A DNA stretch of 64,000 bases from Rhipicephalus microplus (GCF_043290135.1 NC_134710.1:137538155-137602154), one strand, 5' to 3'; shown: positions 10,301 through 22,394, numbered from the stretch's first letter. Numbers and translations: made by a program. The notes: generated by a model not told the origin, from the sequence alone.

Positions 10301-11267
10301 CAATCAAAAAGAAGTACAGTATGCTGATCTGTAGTTTGAAGTGGATCTGGTCAGGGGTCCATCTTTATGAGCTCAATCCTTGCTCTGCATTGAATGTCTG
10401 AGTGACCCTAAGGTTGCCTGGTAGGAAAGTTTGCAATAGATAGCGAATTGGAAAAACTAGCAACACTAAAAAAAAAGCCAACGTGAGTGAAGAGCTATAA
10501 AAGTTGCCAAAAGTAGCCACGTCAGTGTGCTCAAACCTGTAGCGTTTTCAGATGAGTGACTAAATGCGAAAGACTCATGACTAAAATGTAGATCAGCACA
10601 GCATCAAGAAATTCAAGCAAAGGTAGTTGACTTTAGCAGTAGTTTTATTGCTGGACGACGAAGTTTCTTGAGCTCTTGCGAAATTGACACTTCACTCCTC
10701 TTGTGCAACTTGTGGCAGCAATGATAATCGGTACCCTGTGAGTGTGTTCAAATTTACAGTGGCTAACATTTAGGCATGAACAGTTGTCATTTCCGGAATC
10801 GTTTTTTGCGTGAGGAAAAATTTGATCGGTTAATATTCCCGAGTCACAGCCCGTACTTTCACCTAATAAATAGCACAAGCTTTTCTGCAGACATCCGATT
10901 CCCAATCTCTTTGAGTGCAGAGCGTTGTTGATGCGGAACGCTCCCAATTTTCCTGTTCCCTTCGAATTTCAGCTTAAAGTTGACAAGTACGTGGTCTTCA
11001 AATTGGAACTTCTGACAAGCTTTCCTCGGAACCAAGCCCCATATATAAAAACTCACGATTTTGGGCACTAAAGGTGATAAATTAGATTTTGGGACCTGGA
11101 AACATAGCCCAGCCGCCATGTTCTGACACCCTATATTCGGAACGCCAGCAGCTGCGAAATCACCATATATTGATAACTTGCCTCAAACGAAAGGAACAAA
11201 AACTATCCAGAAGGGGCCAATATGTTTTTTCTGCTGCTACCGCCCTTAGAAAATAGCCAAATCGGTG

Positions 11268-11465
11268 CAATGTAGCCCAAGCTGGTGACCCACAGGATCA
11301 GATCTCAGCCACAGTGGCTGCATTTTTATAGAACAAAATGTGTGAGGCCCATGTGCTTAGATTTAGGTGCATGTTAAGGAAAACCAGGTGGTGAAAATTT
11401 TCAGAGCCCCCTACTACTGTCTTTCTCATAATTATATCCTGGTTTTGGGATGTGAAGCATAACAA
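11268..11465 (+). repeat. Decayed SINE (family A)
   Basis: CAGTGGCTGCATTTTTATAG, CCCATGTGCTTAGATTTAGG, CATGTTAAGGAAAACCAGG, TCTCATAATTATATCCTGG and GGTTTTGGGATGTGAAGC follow the family A body in order. The tRNA-like head is largely lost. Confidence 0.7.
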
Positions 11466-12510
11466 TTATTACTTGACGTGCTGATTTTTGGAACACTAAT
11501 GCTCGAAAGCAGGATTCAGCGAGTTTAATTGCAGCACATCATTTTACATTTTAAATGCTGTTGCACATAGTAGGTAATTGCCATGATGTGCTTAATGCGG
11601 CCCAAAGTAAAGGAGAACCATACAATGCAGGGGCACAATGCTGTGCCTAAAGAACTTGCCCAATGAGTGGGAAGCGGCAGGGGGGAGAACGCAAGCCATG
11701 CTGAAGAACCATTTCTCAGTAACATCTATATTTCGCGCCTGAGTTTGGCTTTGCAAGTAGCCTGGCCCACCTGACACAAACATCGAGTAGCTCAAGCCTT
11801 GCCCAGGCCTGAGTTGAGAGGTTGTTAAGCTGCTCGGCCTGCGAGCTGACCCAGTCACAAGCTTTCGGGCCACCCGAAGCCATGTAGTTGGGATTTTCTG
11901 TTGTGTCGGGGTTGAAGTGGCCGCGACGCCAACGAAGAAGAAGAACAAAGCGCCACAGCAAGCTGACGCTGCTGGCGGCAGCCACCCACGACTTGGCTGC
12001 GTAGCACCGAGAGAAAGAACCGTCTGCTTCGAAGAACTCATCGTCACTAACTGCTTTATTTACAACTATGTACACATATGCCTTATATGCACCGTAGCGG
12101 TGCATGCTACAACACATCGCTGCCGTCCGAGGTGCCACCTCGCAACTAAAACCGAAAACGAAACTGAACCGAACAGCACTACACAACATTTTCATTTCGC
12201 TAATATTGAGTCATGGTGTACAGAACTTGCTGGGCACATTGCTGTGCACTTTCCTGTCTTATTGCTTCATTGAACACTGTGGACACATCTCATCTTCCTA
12301 TTTCTGTATGTCTTTTACCCAATTGGTCATTATTGTGTGATAACTATGGTCGTTTTAGTTGATGATATAGTAATTTCAAGTACTTGACAGGAGTGCTAAT
12401 TGGCAAATGTAATATACATATACAGTTATGAAATGGCTAAAAGCCAGTGCTTTCTGTGCAGTTTCATTTTTTATTGCAAACATGTCTTGTCATTTACTGT
12501 TACTTTGAAG

Positions 12511-12588
12511 AGTCATAAAAACCAAACCATGAGGAATGAAGAGGCTATGACTGCACTACAGCAAGCTGAAGAATGGCTTCAAATACAG
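12511..12588 (+). CDS. Candidate exon 2 of the host gene (78 bp)
   Basis: Borders are TTACTTTGAAG before 12511 and GTGAGTTG after 12588, a near-consensus donor. The 26 codons are open only in phase 0. The peptide starts SHKNQTMRNEEAMTALQQ and ends AEEWLQIQ, a charged, probably helical segment. Both ends are phase 0, matching exon 1 upstream and the candidate exon at 32816 downstream. The following intron would be about 20 kb. Product not recognised. Confidence 0.5.
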
Positions 12589-13124
12589 GTGAGTTGCACA
12601 CCAAACTTTGCTTTCAGTTTTTACATTTTTGCTGGGGAGCCTGCCACAGGGAGGGGGCACTGACTGTACCAGATTCTCAAGCACGTGGAAAAGACGCAAT
12701 GAGTTTTCATTGATCTGATTGATGGAACTTCATTGGCGATGATGATGGACTCTTGCCTTGAATATCTCTGAAGCTTGCCTGCAGTAGCAGTGCACATTCA
12801 TTGCCACAAGCGATAGTTGCCTGAATACCGGATAGGTAGACCTCTCCTAACGCTGTTTTCTGCTCATTTGTGTCACAGAGCTTTTACTTTTTTGCATTTT
12901 GCTTCTGAAGTGGAATGTCATGCAGAGGTGTTGTTGCAGTGCTATTAGTAGTAGAACTATTGAAGTACTTGTGCTAAAAGTTTATAAATGTTCATCTCGA
13001 CATCTTCCCTTTTTGGCTTCCCCCTTAGTTTTGAAGGTATGCAAGAAAAACAATGACCTAGAGGCATTTTCACCAAAGCGTTGTTCTTTGTCAAAATTTT
13101 TCGGCCACATTTCGATGAAGGCAA

Positions 13125-13226
13125 AACGGTAAAGGCCCGTGTACTGTGTGACGTCAGTGCACGTTAAAGAACGCTAGTTCTCTCATATTCACGTCTTGGT
13201 TTCGGGATCTAAAACCCCACATATTA
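13125..13226 (+). repeat. SINE family A 3' fragment
   Basis: AAGGCCCGTGTACTGTG, GTGCACGTTAAAGAACG and GGTTTCGGGATCTAAAACCCC match the distal half of family A. It is shortened between the last two blocks. Confidence 0.65.
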
Positions 13227-13249
13227 TTACTATAATTGTTCAAAATGTT

Positions 13250-13500
13250 TGCTGTGTCTAGGCTTACAACCTTTATTAGCTGTCGGCTTGACATATTCCA
13301 ACAAGGTCTAACAGCGGGGCTGCCCCCTCCTTTTTCAGCGTCTCGGCGCCTATAAAAGGCAGGTGCATCTAGCGTCAGGTGGTTTCTTTGTCCACGTTCT
13401 GTACATAGGTTGTAAATATAAACGCTTTGTTTTATTCTGGCTACCTTTTGCCTTGTCACTGCCTGGATTTCACTGCAGCTGGCCATGGTGACTGTCAGCA
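13250..13500 (+). repeat. Possible solo LTR fragment
   Basis: CGGCGCCTATAAAAGGCAGG (TATA-like, near 13350) is followed about 65 bp later by GTAAATATAAACGCTTTG and a T-rich stretch, the layout of an LTR promoter and polyadenylation region. No second copy lies in the window and the ends are unclear. Confidence 0.35.
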
Positions 13501-14020
13501 TGTTTGTTTTGCCGGCGCTTATGTGGCACGTGTGTGTGAGAGCAGACAAAACGAAGCACGATGTGCATCACACCCATGTGTTGTCACGTGACCAAGCCAC
13601 CTATGTATCAACGTCTCTGCCCAACTCTGCATCTCAAAACTGAAACCGAAAATGGTCCACATTAGTAGAGCAATAATAAATGATTTAGCAAAAATACACG
13701 AATCTTGGTGCATGTATCATGCTTCCTGGAGCTGAAGGAAGCACTTACAGCAAAGAACACATATGCTACAAATTTGGTGGCACCACCCCTCTAAATGCCG
13801 CAAGATATTGCGTCCATGTATGCATTCTTCACTGTTTAAATTCCTGTCCTTCCCCGCAGGAGCATCTATGCGTACAGGCGTTTGGTGTATTGCGACACCA
13901 CAGACCCGAGCTAATAGGGGTTTAAATCTCCTCCCCCGCTTAGCTGTGTGTGGCTTAGCCATGTTTGGGGAATAGGGGATTCTAGGGTTGAGGGCCAGTG
14001 CTAAGTGATTGGCCCTTTAA

Positions 14021-14082
14021 TCTACAGGAAGCAGAGGCCAAGCAGTTGCTGTGGCAACTGCTAGGCCTCTGCTTCACGTAGA
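14021..14082. repeat. 62-bp near-perfect hairpin
   Basis: The left arm GAAGCAGAGGCC... (14028-14049) pairs with the right arm ...GGCCTCTGCTTC (14054-14075): 22 positions with one mismatch and a 4-base loop. After a two-base mismatch, five outer pairs (TCTAC/GTAGA) extend it to 14021-14082. A smaller hairpin (AGGGCCA/TGGCCCT) lies just upstream at about 13991-14016. It could be a foldback scar or a small structured RNA. Confidence 0.7.
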
Positions 14083-14449
14083 AGACCCCCCTGAGCTGAC
14101 TCACCCAGGGGAAATCTGTAGTCGCCTTTTCTTGTCTTCTTCTTTCCCTAGTACATTTTTGTCTTTTATAACTTTTTTTGTCTTTCCTGTTTTCTCCTCA
14201 CTTCTCTTACTTCTATGTTTCTCGACAGCAATGGTGAACCTGGTGTAAATATTCAACCTTGGGTAGATATATTAGGTTATAGCAACCATGTGCAGCTGGT
14301 GCTTACGTTTCTTCCATGTCTCGTAGCGTCCCCTCGTTAGGCTTGGAGGCGGGTGGCTGGCATGGCTGCCGAATAAGCAGCATATTTCATGGGATCCGCT
14401 TAACCCGACCGAACTGATCGCTTCTCCAAGAGGTGGCGCATCAATGCAA

Positions 14450-15650
14450 TTTTTTAACTTTTCCCTTCTAAGACGGACAACTACCCCAAATTCCACATTA
14501 TTCACTGCGAGAGTAATGAAAGGAAAGCTAGAAATGTATCACCTTTTTTTGTATCAAAATACCTTATGGAAACCATTGGCGTGGGCTACAAGGCCGCCAA
14601 GACGGCCAGTGGTGACCTCCTGCTTGAAGTCAAAAATCATCTATAGTACCAGAGGCTACAGAACCTGACAGCGTTCGGTGATCAGCTCGTGAACATCGCA
14701 TGCATTGAACACAAAGCACCGTGAAGGGTTTCGTGTCAGATTGTGACTTAATGAATCTGTCCAATGAAGAACCTCTTAAAAAGCTGGAAAGAGATGGTAA
14801 TCCAGGTGAAGTGTATAACTATAAGGAGAGAAAACAAACAAATTAATTCCCATGAAGCACATAATACTTACTTTCGGATCTAAAACACTTCCTACAGAAA
14901 CAGTAGTGGGCTACCTCAAATTAGCAGTCAGACCTTACTATTCCAACCCGCGGCACTGCAATAAATGCCAGCGGTTTGGTCACGGTGCCCAGAGAGGCCG
15001 AGGGTAGCTTACCTGCACGAATTAGGGCGCTAAAGGACACTGCGCTCACGATGAATGTGACTGAATTTCACTGCCCTAACTGTGATAGAGACCACCCGGC
15101 ATGTTCCAGGTCCTTGTCTCTGTGTACCCTATCCTTGTCTCTGTGTACTGATTTTTATGCACGATCTATGCACAGAAACATTATGTCGTAGTCTGCTGGG
15201 TGCCAGGACACTGCAAAATTCAAGGGAACGTGTTGGCGCACTAACTAGCTGTTTCCACACACGAAAACTCCACTGTCAATACATCTATAGCTGTCCCTGC
15301 ACTTGACCTCAAACCCTTCCTTAAACAAAAGCTCAGAGATCATTGGCAGCGTTTATGGGATAGGCAAAAACAAAATAAACTTCATCTCATAAGCCACATA
15401 TCGCAAATTGGCCGCCGATATCGAAGTCGCGCTACACAGAAGTAACACCAGAATAAGAATAGGACATGCACACACTACCTCGCACCTTTTGTCTGATGGC
15501 GATCCATCTCTAATGATGAGTAGAGACCGGATTATAAGCAAATGCTTATTTTGTTCCTTGCGTTCCTATCGTAACATTTTGATATATGAGCATGAATTAG
15601 AGGTTAAGAAGGACTTTTATAGTGTTTTTATAATATCTATGAATGCCTAG
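14450..15650 (+). mobile_element. Internally deleted non-LTR retrotransposon (ORF1 joined to RNase H tail)
   Basis: Left part: LTFGSKTLP, then RPYYSNPRHCNKCQRFGHGA (about 14870-14992) and CPNCDRDHPAC (about 15081-15113), zinc-knuckle motifs of a LINE ORF1. The ORF is broken by stops. Right part from about 15180: VVCWVPGHCKIQGNVLAH, then DLKPFLKQKLRDHWQ, typical of the end of a LINE RNase H domain. Endonuclease and RT, normally several kb, are absent. A 21-bp tandem duplication (15111-15149) marks the joint. Confidence 0.7.
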
Positions 15651-17101
15651 TTTCGGTGTTCGTGCCTAAATGCCTATAAGTGTCTGTCTTCCAAATCAGC
15701 GCTTATGTGAGCGCTATTTAAGCCCAAATTTTGCTTTCGAGCACGGTTTGAAACCCTTAATTATATAAAAAAGGCAACATTGCTATTTCCAAACACTATG
15801 AGGTTTAAAGTCCTCTAATTCTAAGAACTTTCGCAAAAAAATAATGCTAACCGCAGTGAAGTGGCACTCGCTGGCCACCATACGCCATAGAGTTTACATG
15901 CCTCGGGCGATTGGAGGAGGAGCATAAGGAGTGCAAAAGATGCTATTTCCGCATTCTTAAGTGGAAGCATGTCTCAGCGTCTGCAAGGGAGGAAGAATTA
16001 AAGATGGGATAAAAAATAAGAGTGGCTATGGGCGAGGACGCGGCGACAGTCTTCTATAGACAGCTGTCCAGTGTCCTGAAGGAACTGAAGAACCGCCCTG
16101 AAAATCCGGGTGTTACAGTGGAAAAGAAACAGCAGGTTTTTCTGTGCAGCCGCGGGTAGGTGGAGAACGAGTGAAAAACCATGGAGTGCCACTCATGAAA
16201 TCCTCATGTTGAGTCAGTGGTGTCGAAGGCCGCCAAATCGTTATACTTCATACAGCGAAGCCTGAGACAGGCACCGGTATGTTTACCATTAACAGTGTAT
16301 TTAGCATCCATTCACCCTATGCCTGAATACGCTGGTGCCGTATGAGATCTCTTGGCATATGTATTTAAGTGAAAAACATGAAATACAGAGCAGGGCTGCA
16401 AGGATTGCCCTAAGCCATTACTCAAGAAATGACAGCTGTACCAATATGAAAAATGATCTATGATAGGAATTTATCATCGCGTCGAATTAAACTGCGGTTA
16501 AAGGTCATGTGTCAAGGATTTAAGGGTAAAACTCGCATTCAAAAATGAATGTACCTAAACAGTCTTCTTCGCGCAATGGTAATTTTTTTAAGCTTTTAGA
16601 ATGTCGTATGAGATTTAATATTTATGTTGATTTGTTTTTTATTGTATTCATGACTGAATGGAATGGCTTATAAAGAGAACAAGTGTGGTGTATCAATCAA
16701 GGTGTGTTTTCTTTGACATTGTAACTAATCTGCTGCAGCGTCTTCGGATAAAAAATGTGATGTGTATGCGACGTTTCTGTTTACTTCTTTAAGCATCCCT
16801 CTTTAGGTGACATAAGAAGTTGTAGTTAGACAATAGAAGGTCTTGCAAGACTAATGAAAAGCGTTCTATCACAGCGATTTTACAAATTGGTTCGCTACGA
16901 GCCACAAAACTATGATGCAAAGAGGCAAGCATGAACCCAAATAACCACAGATATCCGGTAGGCATATGACTGGACGTACATTTCGGATATTCAGGACATA
17001 CATCAAATGTACAAAGGTAACAAACTTGTACGTTTGCTCGACATCCCTCTAGGACAGCCAACATGCACATTGACGAGCACTTCAAGAATATATATATATA
17101 T
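15650..17101. other. Non-coding DNA, nothing recognised
   Basis: No recognisable domain or repeat. It ends in an (AT)n tract at about 17088-17101, into which Gypsy 2 inserted. Confidence 0.45.
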
Positions 17102-17259
17102 TGAAGAGAAGCCGCCGAACACTGAAGTGGGTCAAACTCTCAAGTGTTTTCTAGTGGGTCTACCTAAAAAGGACGCCGCTCGCGCCGAGAGTCCGTGCTT
17201 GGCCGCTACTGTCGCCATTGTCTATACTCGCTGTGTGCCTGCTAATAAACGCCATAACA
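17102..17259 (+). repeat. 5' LTR of Gypsy 2
   Basis: Starts TGAAGAGAAGCCGCC and ends GCCATAACA. A polyadenylation-like CTAATAAAC lies close to the end. The sequence directly after it (ATTGGTGGAGAGTGC) is where the primer binding site should lie. Confidence 0.9.
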
Positions 17260-17328
17260 AATTGGTGGAGAGTGCTACGATCCCCTTCGATGCCCTTGGA
17301 ACTGCGCTCACGTACCCTGCAATCTACC

Positions 17329-18630
17329 ATGTCTCACGACGCCTCTCAGCAACCGCCTCCTCCCATGTCACCCCCTTGTCCCAGTGTCCCCAGGATCCGA
17401 GATCCACCCATCTTCACGGGCGCCGATAGCACTGACGTGGAGGACTGGCTCGCCATTTACGAGCGCGTGAGCGTCTCCAACAAATGGGACGAGGACGGCA
17501 AGTTGACAAACTTGGTGTTCTAGCTTGCGGGCGTTGCAAGCTTGTGGTACAACAACCACGCGTCCGATTTCACAACCTGGTCCAATTTCAAGACCGCTGT
17601 CACCAACGTTTTTGGCCACCCTGCCGTTCGTAAGCTGCAAGCCGAGTAGCGCTTACGCGAACGCGCTCAGCAGGCCGGTGAATCATTCACCAGTTACATA
17701 GAAGATGTCCTGAACCTGTGCAAGAAATCCAACGACAGCATGTCCGAATCAGACAAGATCCGGAACGTCATGAAGGGCATTGACGATGATGCCTTCACGA
17801 TGCTGCTTGCCAAAAACCCAGGCACAGTAGCTGAGGTCATCACGCTGTGCCAGAGCTACGAGGAGCTCCGCCGGCAGTGTTCGATGACCCGTCGCTCCAC
17901 ACCACGAGATGCAGGGCTTGCAGGCTTGGAGGCGAGCTGTGATCAGGTGGCACTGCTGGCAGACCTCAAGTCCTTCATACGTGAGGAAATCGCGCGGCAG
18001 TTCTCTCTCCTGCCCTTTGCCCACCAACCGGCTGCTCAACAATCGGCGACTACCATTCTTGGACCCATCCGCCGAGCAATTGAGCAGGAAATAGTGGAGG
18101 TCATGCCTGCGTACCAACCACAACAGCTTCCGGCCCCTGCGCCCCCAAGTTACGCCCAAGTGATCGCCAGGCCGCCTCCAGTCGTTCAACTGCCCGCCCC
18201 ACTGACTTACGCCGAAGCTGCCGCAGGACCTCCATCCTTTTCAGCGGGTATGCCGGCTACGTATGTTGACGTGACCTCTCAGACTCAGCTCCAGCACCCC
18301 CTGCGGCCTTTCCAGCCACCGTTCCGTCCATCGGCTCTTGTGTCATGGACAAGACCTACCCCAGCAAACCGATGGCGCACACCCGACAACCGGCCCATCT
18401 GCTTTGCCTGCGGTTACGCCGGTCACGTAGCCCGTTATTGCCATCGCGTACAGCCGGCTCCAATTTCTTCGCCTGTTGCTGGCCACCTCAGCCGTGCCTA
18501 TCACGACGAACTACCGTCTATGCCACCGCCGTCTCGCCCAGGTCCATCTCCTCGAAGGTCGCCGTCTCCACGACGTCGTTCCCTGTCCCCCATGAGGCCA
18601 AGTTCGGCTACTCATGAGCGGGAAAACTAG
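17329..18630 (+). pseudogene. Gag (Gypsy 2)
   Basis: ATG at 17329 begins MSHDASQQPPPP; the frame runs to TAG at 18628-18630. It holds a capsid-like region (FTGADSTDVEDWLAIYERVS, then ASLWYNNHASDFTTWSNFK), a proline-rich middle and one zinc knuckle near 18400 (CFACGYAGHVARYCH), and ends in an Arg/Ser/Pro-rich tail. Two in-frame TAG stops (17521-17523, 17647-17649) interrupt the capsid part. It would form particles and bind element RNA. Confidence 0.88.
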
Positions 18631-18659
18631 TCGTCGCCGTCCCCGAGGCAAGGACTGCG

Positions 18660-20415
18660 ATGCTATTGCAATGTGAAAGCCCTCAGAGCCGCCCATCTAA
18701 TGTCATAGACGTGCTTGTGGACGGTGTTCATGCATCTGCTCTTATTGACTTTGGAGCTGCAGTATCCGTTATGGACGAAAACTTTTGCCGCTTGCTTCGA
18801 AAAGTGACGACGCCGATTTCTGGGTTGTCCCTTCGTACTGCCGGTTCACATCGTATCCATCCTTCAGCAGAGTGCACAGCTCGCGTTGTCGTTCAGGACG
18901 TTCTGTATGTCGGCCAATTCATCATCATTCCTGCATGCTCTCATCACGTCATCCTGGGGTGGGATTTTCTCTCCCGCAACGACCCCGTCATCCATTGTGC
19001 CGCTGCCGAAATTGAACTCTCACCCTTCTCGCATTTGGCGCCGAAAGACAGTCCCTCGAAACTGAGCAAGGTTCTCGTGAAAGACGATACCATAGTGCCT
19101 CCAAGCTCGGCGATGGGTTTATCTGTCTACTGCGCTGAACTCTCCGACAAAATTGCACTCGTTTTGCCATCCGACCGTGCTTGTCGAAGGGAAGGGTTGC
19201 TAGTACCTTTCGCGACCGTGCAAATCACCCAGAGCAACGCCGCTATTTTTGTGACCAACCCATCCCCGTACACTGTTACCTTGGTTTGAGGGGAATGTCT
19301 CGGCAGAGTGGAACCAGTGGATAACGCACAAGTCCTGGACGTACCTGATGACTCGCATTGTCCCAATTCGCGTACCGTCAGTGCTGTTTCCACTTATGAT
19401 TCATCATCTCCTGATGTATTTGGCCCCTACATTGATGACAATTCTACGTCGGTACAGCGTTCCCAGCTTCTGGACCTGATGCGAGAATATCATTCTTCTT
19501 TCGATGTCGGGCGAAGTTCTCTCGGTCGCTCGTCCGCTGTTACACATCGTATCGACACTGGTGCCCATCCACCATTACGGCAACGTCCCTACCGCGTGCC
19601 GCCTGCTGAACGTCGGGAAATTAACGAGCAGGTTGATGATATGCTCAGACGCGACGTTATTCGGCCCTCGGACAGTCCATGGGCGTCTCCTGTTCTTGTT
19701 GCGAAGAAAGATGGCTCTGTGCGGTTCTGTATGGACTACAGACGTCTCAATAAGATCACTCGCAAGGATGTTCACCCACTGCCGCGCATCGATGACGCAA
19801 TTGACAGCCTTCACGGAGCCGAATTTTTTTCTCCTCTTGATCTGCGCTCGGGGTACTGGCAAGTACCCCTGGCTGATGACGCTCGACCGAAGACTGCCTT
19901 CATCACACCCGACGGCTTGTACGAATTCAACGTCATGCCGTTTGGTCTATGTAATGCACCTGCGACCTTTGAGCGCACGATGGACACCATTCTGCGCAAC
20001 TTGAAATGGCACACGTCACGTGCTTGTGTTACCTCGATGACGTTGCTGTGTTCGCCCCAGATTTCTCCACGCATCTCCAACGTCTGAAAGAAGTTTTCGC
20101 ACGTGTGAGCAATGCCGGCTTGCAACTAAATTTGAAGAAATGCCGCTTTGCAGCACGGCAACTCACCATCCTAGGGTACGTCGTGTCTAAGTATGGCATT
20201 CTTCCTGACCCAGCCAAGCTTCCGGCCGGGGCTGAATTCCCCAAACCTGCGTCCGTCAAAGAACTGCGTAGTTTCGTGGTCCTGTGCTCATACTTCGGAC
20301 GCTTCATACGAAACTTTGCTACGATTATATCACCGCTGACAAAGCTCCTTGGAAGTAACGGCCCCTCAATTCGTGGTCGTCTGAGTGCGACGACGCATTC
20401 GCGAAGCTCTGCCAT
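18660..20415 (+). pseudogene. Protease and reverse transcriptase (Gypsy 2)
   Basis: The retropepsin active site reads ALIDFGAAVSVM, with Phe where Thr or Ser is required after the Asp, so the protease is probably dead. VILGWDFL is the flap-proximal motif. TGA at 19287-19289 interrupts the frame, which resumes at once. RT shows [29 protein letters not shown] and [14 protein letters not shown] 5-bp tandem duplication (CACGT at 20012-20016 and 20017-20021) then shifts the frame just before CYLDDVAVF. The connection domain continues in frame 2 to about 20400, where the frame shifts again. Confidence 0.9.
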
Positions 20416-22178
20416 TTGCTGACGTCTCCTGCCATTCTACGCCACTACGACCCTACGGCCCCGACGGAGGTGCACACAGACGCCAGTGGTGTAGGCCTCG
20501 GCGCTGTCCTGGCGGAGCGCAAACCCGGATTCCCTGAATATGTCGTAGCATATGCAAGCCGTACGCTCACGAGAGCCGAGACAAACTACACCGTCACGGA
20601 GAAAGAGTGCCTGGCGATCGTCTGGGCCCTTACAAAGTTTCGACCTTATTTGTATGGTCGCCCATTCGATGTCGTCACCGACCATCATGCACTATGCTGG
20701 CTTTCATCATTGAAGGATCCCTCAGGCCGTCTCGCCCGTTCGGCTCTTCGCTTACAAGACTATGACATCCGCGTGCTGTACCGCAACGGACGCCAGCATG
20801 CTGACGCCGACGCCCTCTCGCGCTCCCCTCTGCCTGAAGGTGATGTGCTCTGCTCAGTATCCTCGGCTGCTGTTTCTGCCATTGATGTTGACATCATCGC
20901 TACCGAACAGCGAAAGGATAATTGGATCGGCCCGCTCATCGACTTGCTCTCTGATCCATCCGCAACGCCATCCACGCGTGCCCTGCGTCGTCAAGCTTGC
21001 CATTTCGCCATCCGTTGTGGCCTTCTACACCGACGCAATTACGACGCCGATGGCCGGCAGTGGTTACTCGTGATACCCCACAGTCTGCGGTCAGAGATAT
21101 GTGAATCCTTCCATTCTGATCCGCAATGCGCGCACTCTGGGGTATTCAAAACCTACCATCGCATTCGACAACGCTACTTCTAGCGCGGGATGTACCGCTA
21201 CTTGCAGCAGTTCGTGCGCTCCTGCCTCGCTTGCCAACGCCGCTAACCGTCAGCACACATGTCGCCAGCCAGTCTGCAACCGTTACCTTGCCCTGAGCGT
21301 CCGTTTGGGCGCATAGGTATCGATTTGTATGGACCACTTCCTTTGACGTCGGCTGGTAACCGCTGGGCCATCGTCGCCGTAGATCATTTAACGCGATACG
21401 CCGAAACCGCCGCTATCCCTGCGGCTACTGCGCGTGATGTTGTGTCCTTCCTACTGCATCGATTCATACTGCGCTACGGTCCACCTCAGGAGCTTCTCAG
21501 CGATCGAGGCCGTGTCTTCTTGTCAGAAGTCGTCGAAGCCATTCTCATGGAGTGCCATTCTGTCCACCGCAAAACAACTGCTTACCACCCGCAGACAAAT
21601 GGTCTGACCGAACGCTTTAACCGCACCCTCAGCGACATGCTTTCGATGTACGTCGCCGTCGACCACACGAATCGGGATACTATACTGCCCTTCGTCACCT
21701 ACGCCTACAACACCGCCCTTCAGAGCACGACCGGTTTTTCACCTTTCTTCTTGCTGTACGGAAGGCACCGTCACATACCATCGACACGATACTCCTGTAC
21801 ATGCCGGATCTATCTGAGTGTGCACCTATTTCCGAGACAGCCAGGCTTGCTGAAGAGTGTCACGAACTGGCCAAGATATTTATGACGCATGAGCAAGAGC
21901 AGCGAAAGAGTATTCGTGATGGCTCCGCCACTTCTGAACCCACGTTCCTTCCTGGTTCCCTTGTATGGCTCTCAATCCCGACCTCTGTAGCTGGCCTTTC
22001 TTCCAAACTACTCCCGAAATATGAAGGTCCCTACCGTGCGATCGAGCGCACATCTCCAGTCAACTATCTTGTCGAGCCAATTGAACAATCTTTGGATATG
22101 CGCCGTCGCGGGCGCGACATAGTCAACGTGGAGCGCCTGAAGGCTTACTACGACCCGCTCGTAGTGACAAGCTGTTAG
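20416..22178 (+). pseudogene. RNase H and integrase (Gypsy 2)
   Basis: RNase [26 protein letters not shown] and [10 protein letters not shown] carry the catalytic Asp, Glu and Asp, and [16 protein letters not shown] ends the domain. Integrase: [10 protein letters not shown] and CLACQ form the zinc-binding part, with a TAG at 21181-21183 between them and a TAA at 21244-21246 after. The DDE triad is present: GIDLYGPLP, LLSDRGRVF and YHPQTNGLTERF. A frameshift near 21800 puts the C-terminus (LPKYEGPYRAIERTS, then VNVERLKAYY) in frame 3. Two stops plus one shift inactivate it. Confidence 0.9.
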
Positions 22179-22214
22179 GTCGCCAGACGGCTCCCTCTTC
22201 GACTCCGGGGTAAT

Positions 22215-22372
22215 TGTAGAGAAGCCGCCGAACACTGAAGTGGGTCAAACTCTCAAGTGTTCTTTAGTAGGTCTACCCAAAAAGGACGCCACTCGCGCCG
22301 AGAGTCCGTGCTTGGCTGTTACTGTCGCCATTGTGTATACTCGCTGTGTGCCTGCTAATAAATGCCATAACA
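22215..22372 (+). repeat. 3' LTR of Gypsy 2
   Basis: Starts TGTAGAGAAGCCGCC and ends GCCATAACA; 158 bp, the same length as the 5' LTR, with about 10 substitutions between them. (AT)n follows directly. Confidence 0.9.
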
Positions 22373-22394
22373 ATATATATATATATATATACAC

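Larger units (their letters stand above)
9713..12510 (+). other. Putative intron with decayed SINEs
   Basis: Between candidate exons 1 and 2. Decayed SINE copies lie at about 10107-10300 and 11268-11465. The rest, including moderately long open frames on the minus strand at 10645-11119 and 11592-12195, shows no recognisable domain and I treat it as non-coding. Confidence 0.45.
12589..14440 (+). other. Putative intron with SINE and LTR-like remnants and a hairpin
   Basis: Contains a SINE 3' fragment (13125-13226), an LTR-like segment (about 13250-13500) and a long hairpin (14021-14082). Nothing else recognised. Confidence 0.45.
17102..22372 (+). mobile_element. Ty3/Gypsy LTR retrotransposon 2, complete but broken (5271 bp)
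   Basis: Two 158-bp LTRs flank gag, protease, RT, RNase H and integrase in the usual Gypsy order. By eye the LTRs differ at about 10 of 158 positions, so the copy is not recent. Both flanks are (AT)n, consistent with insertion into a dinucleotide repeat, so the target duplication cannot be delimited. Gag has two in-frame stops, pol has a stop and several frameshifts, and the protease active site is altered. It is immobile unless helped in trans. Confidence 0.92.

Noticed and set aside
10645..11119. Minus-strand ORFs possibly from a THAP/DNA transposon
   Set aside because: No zinc-finger or transposase motif could be placed; only a vague resemblance.
11592..12195. Two overlapping minus-strand ORFs of 151 and 159 codons
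   Set aside because: No recognisable domain, overlapping in different frames, odd composition; probably chance.
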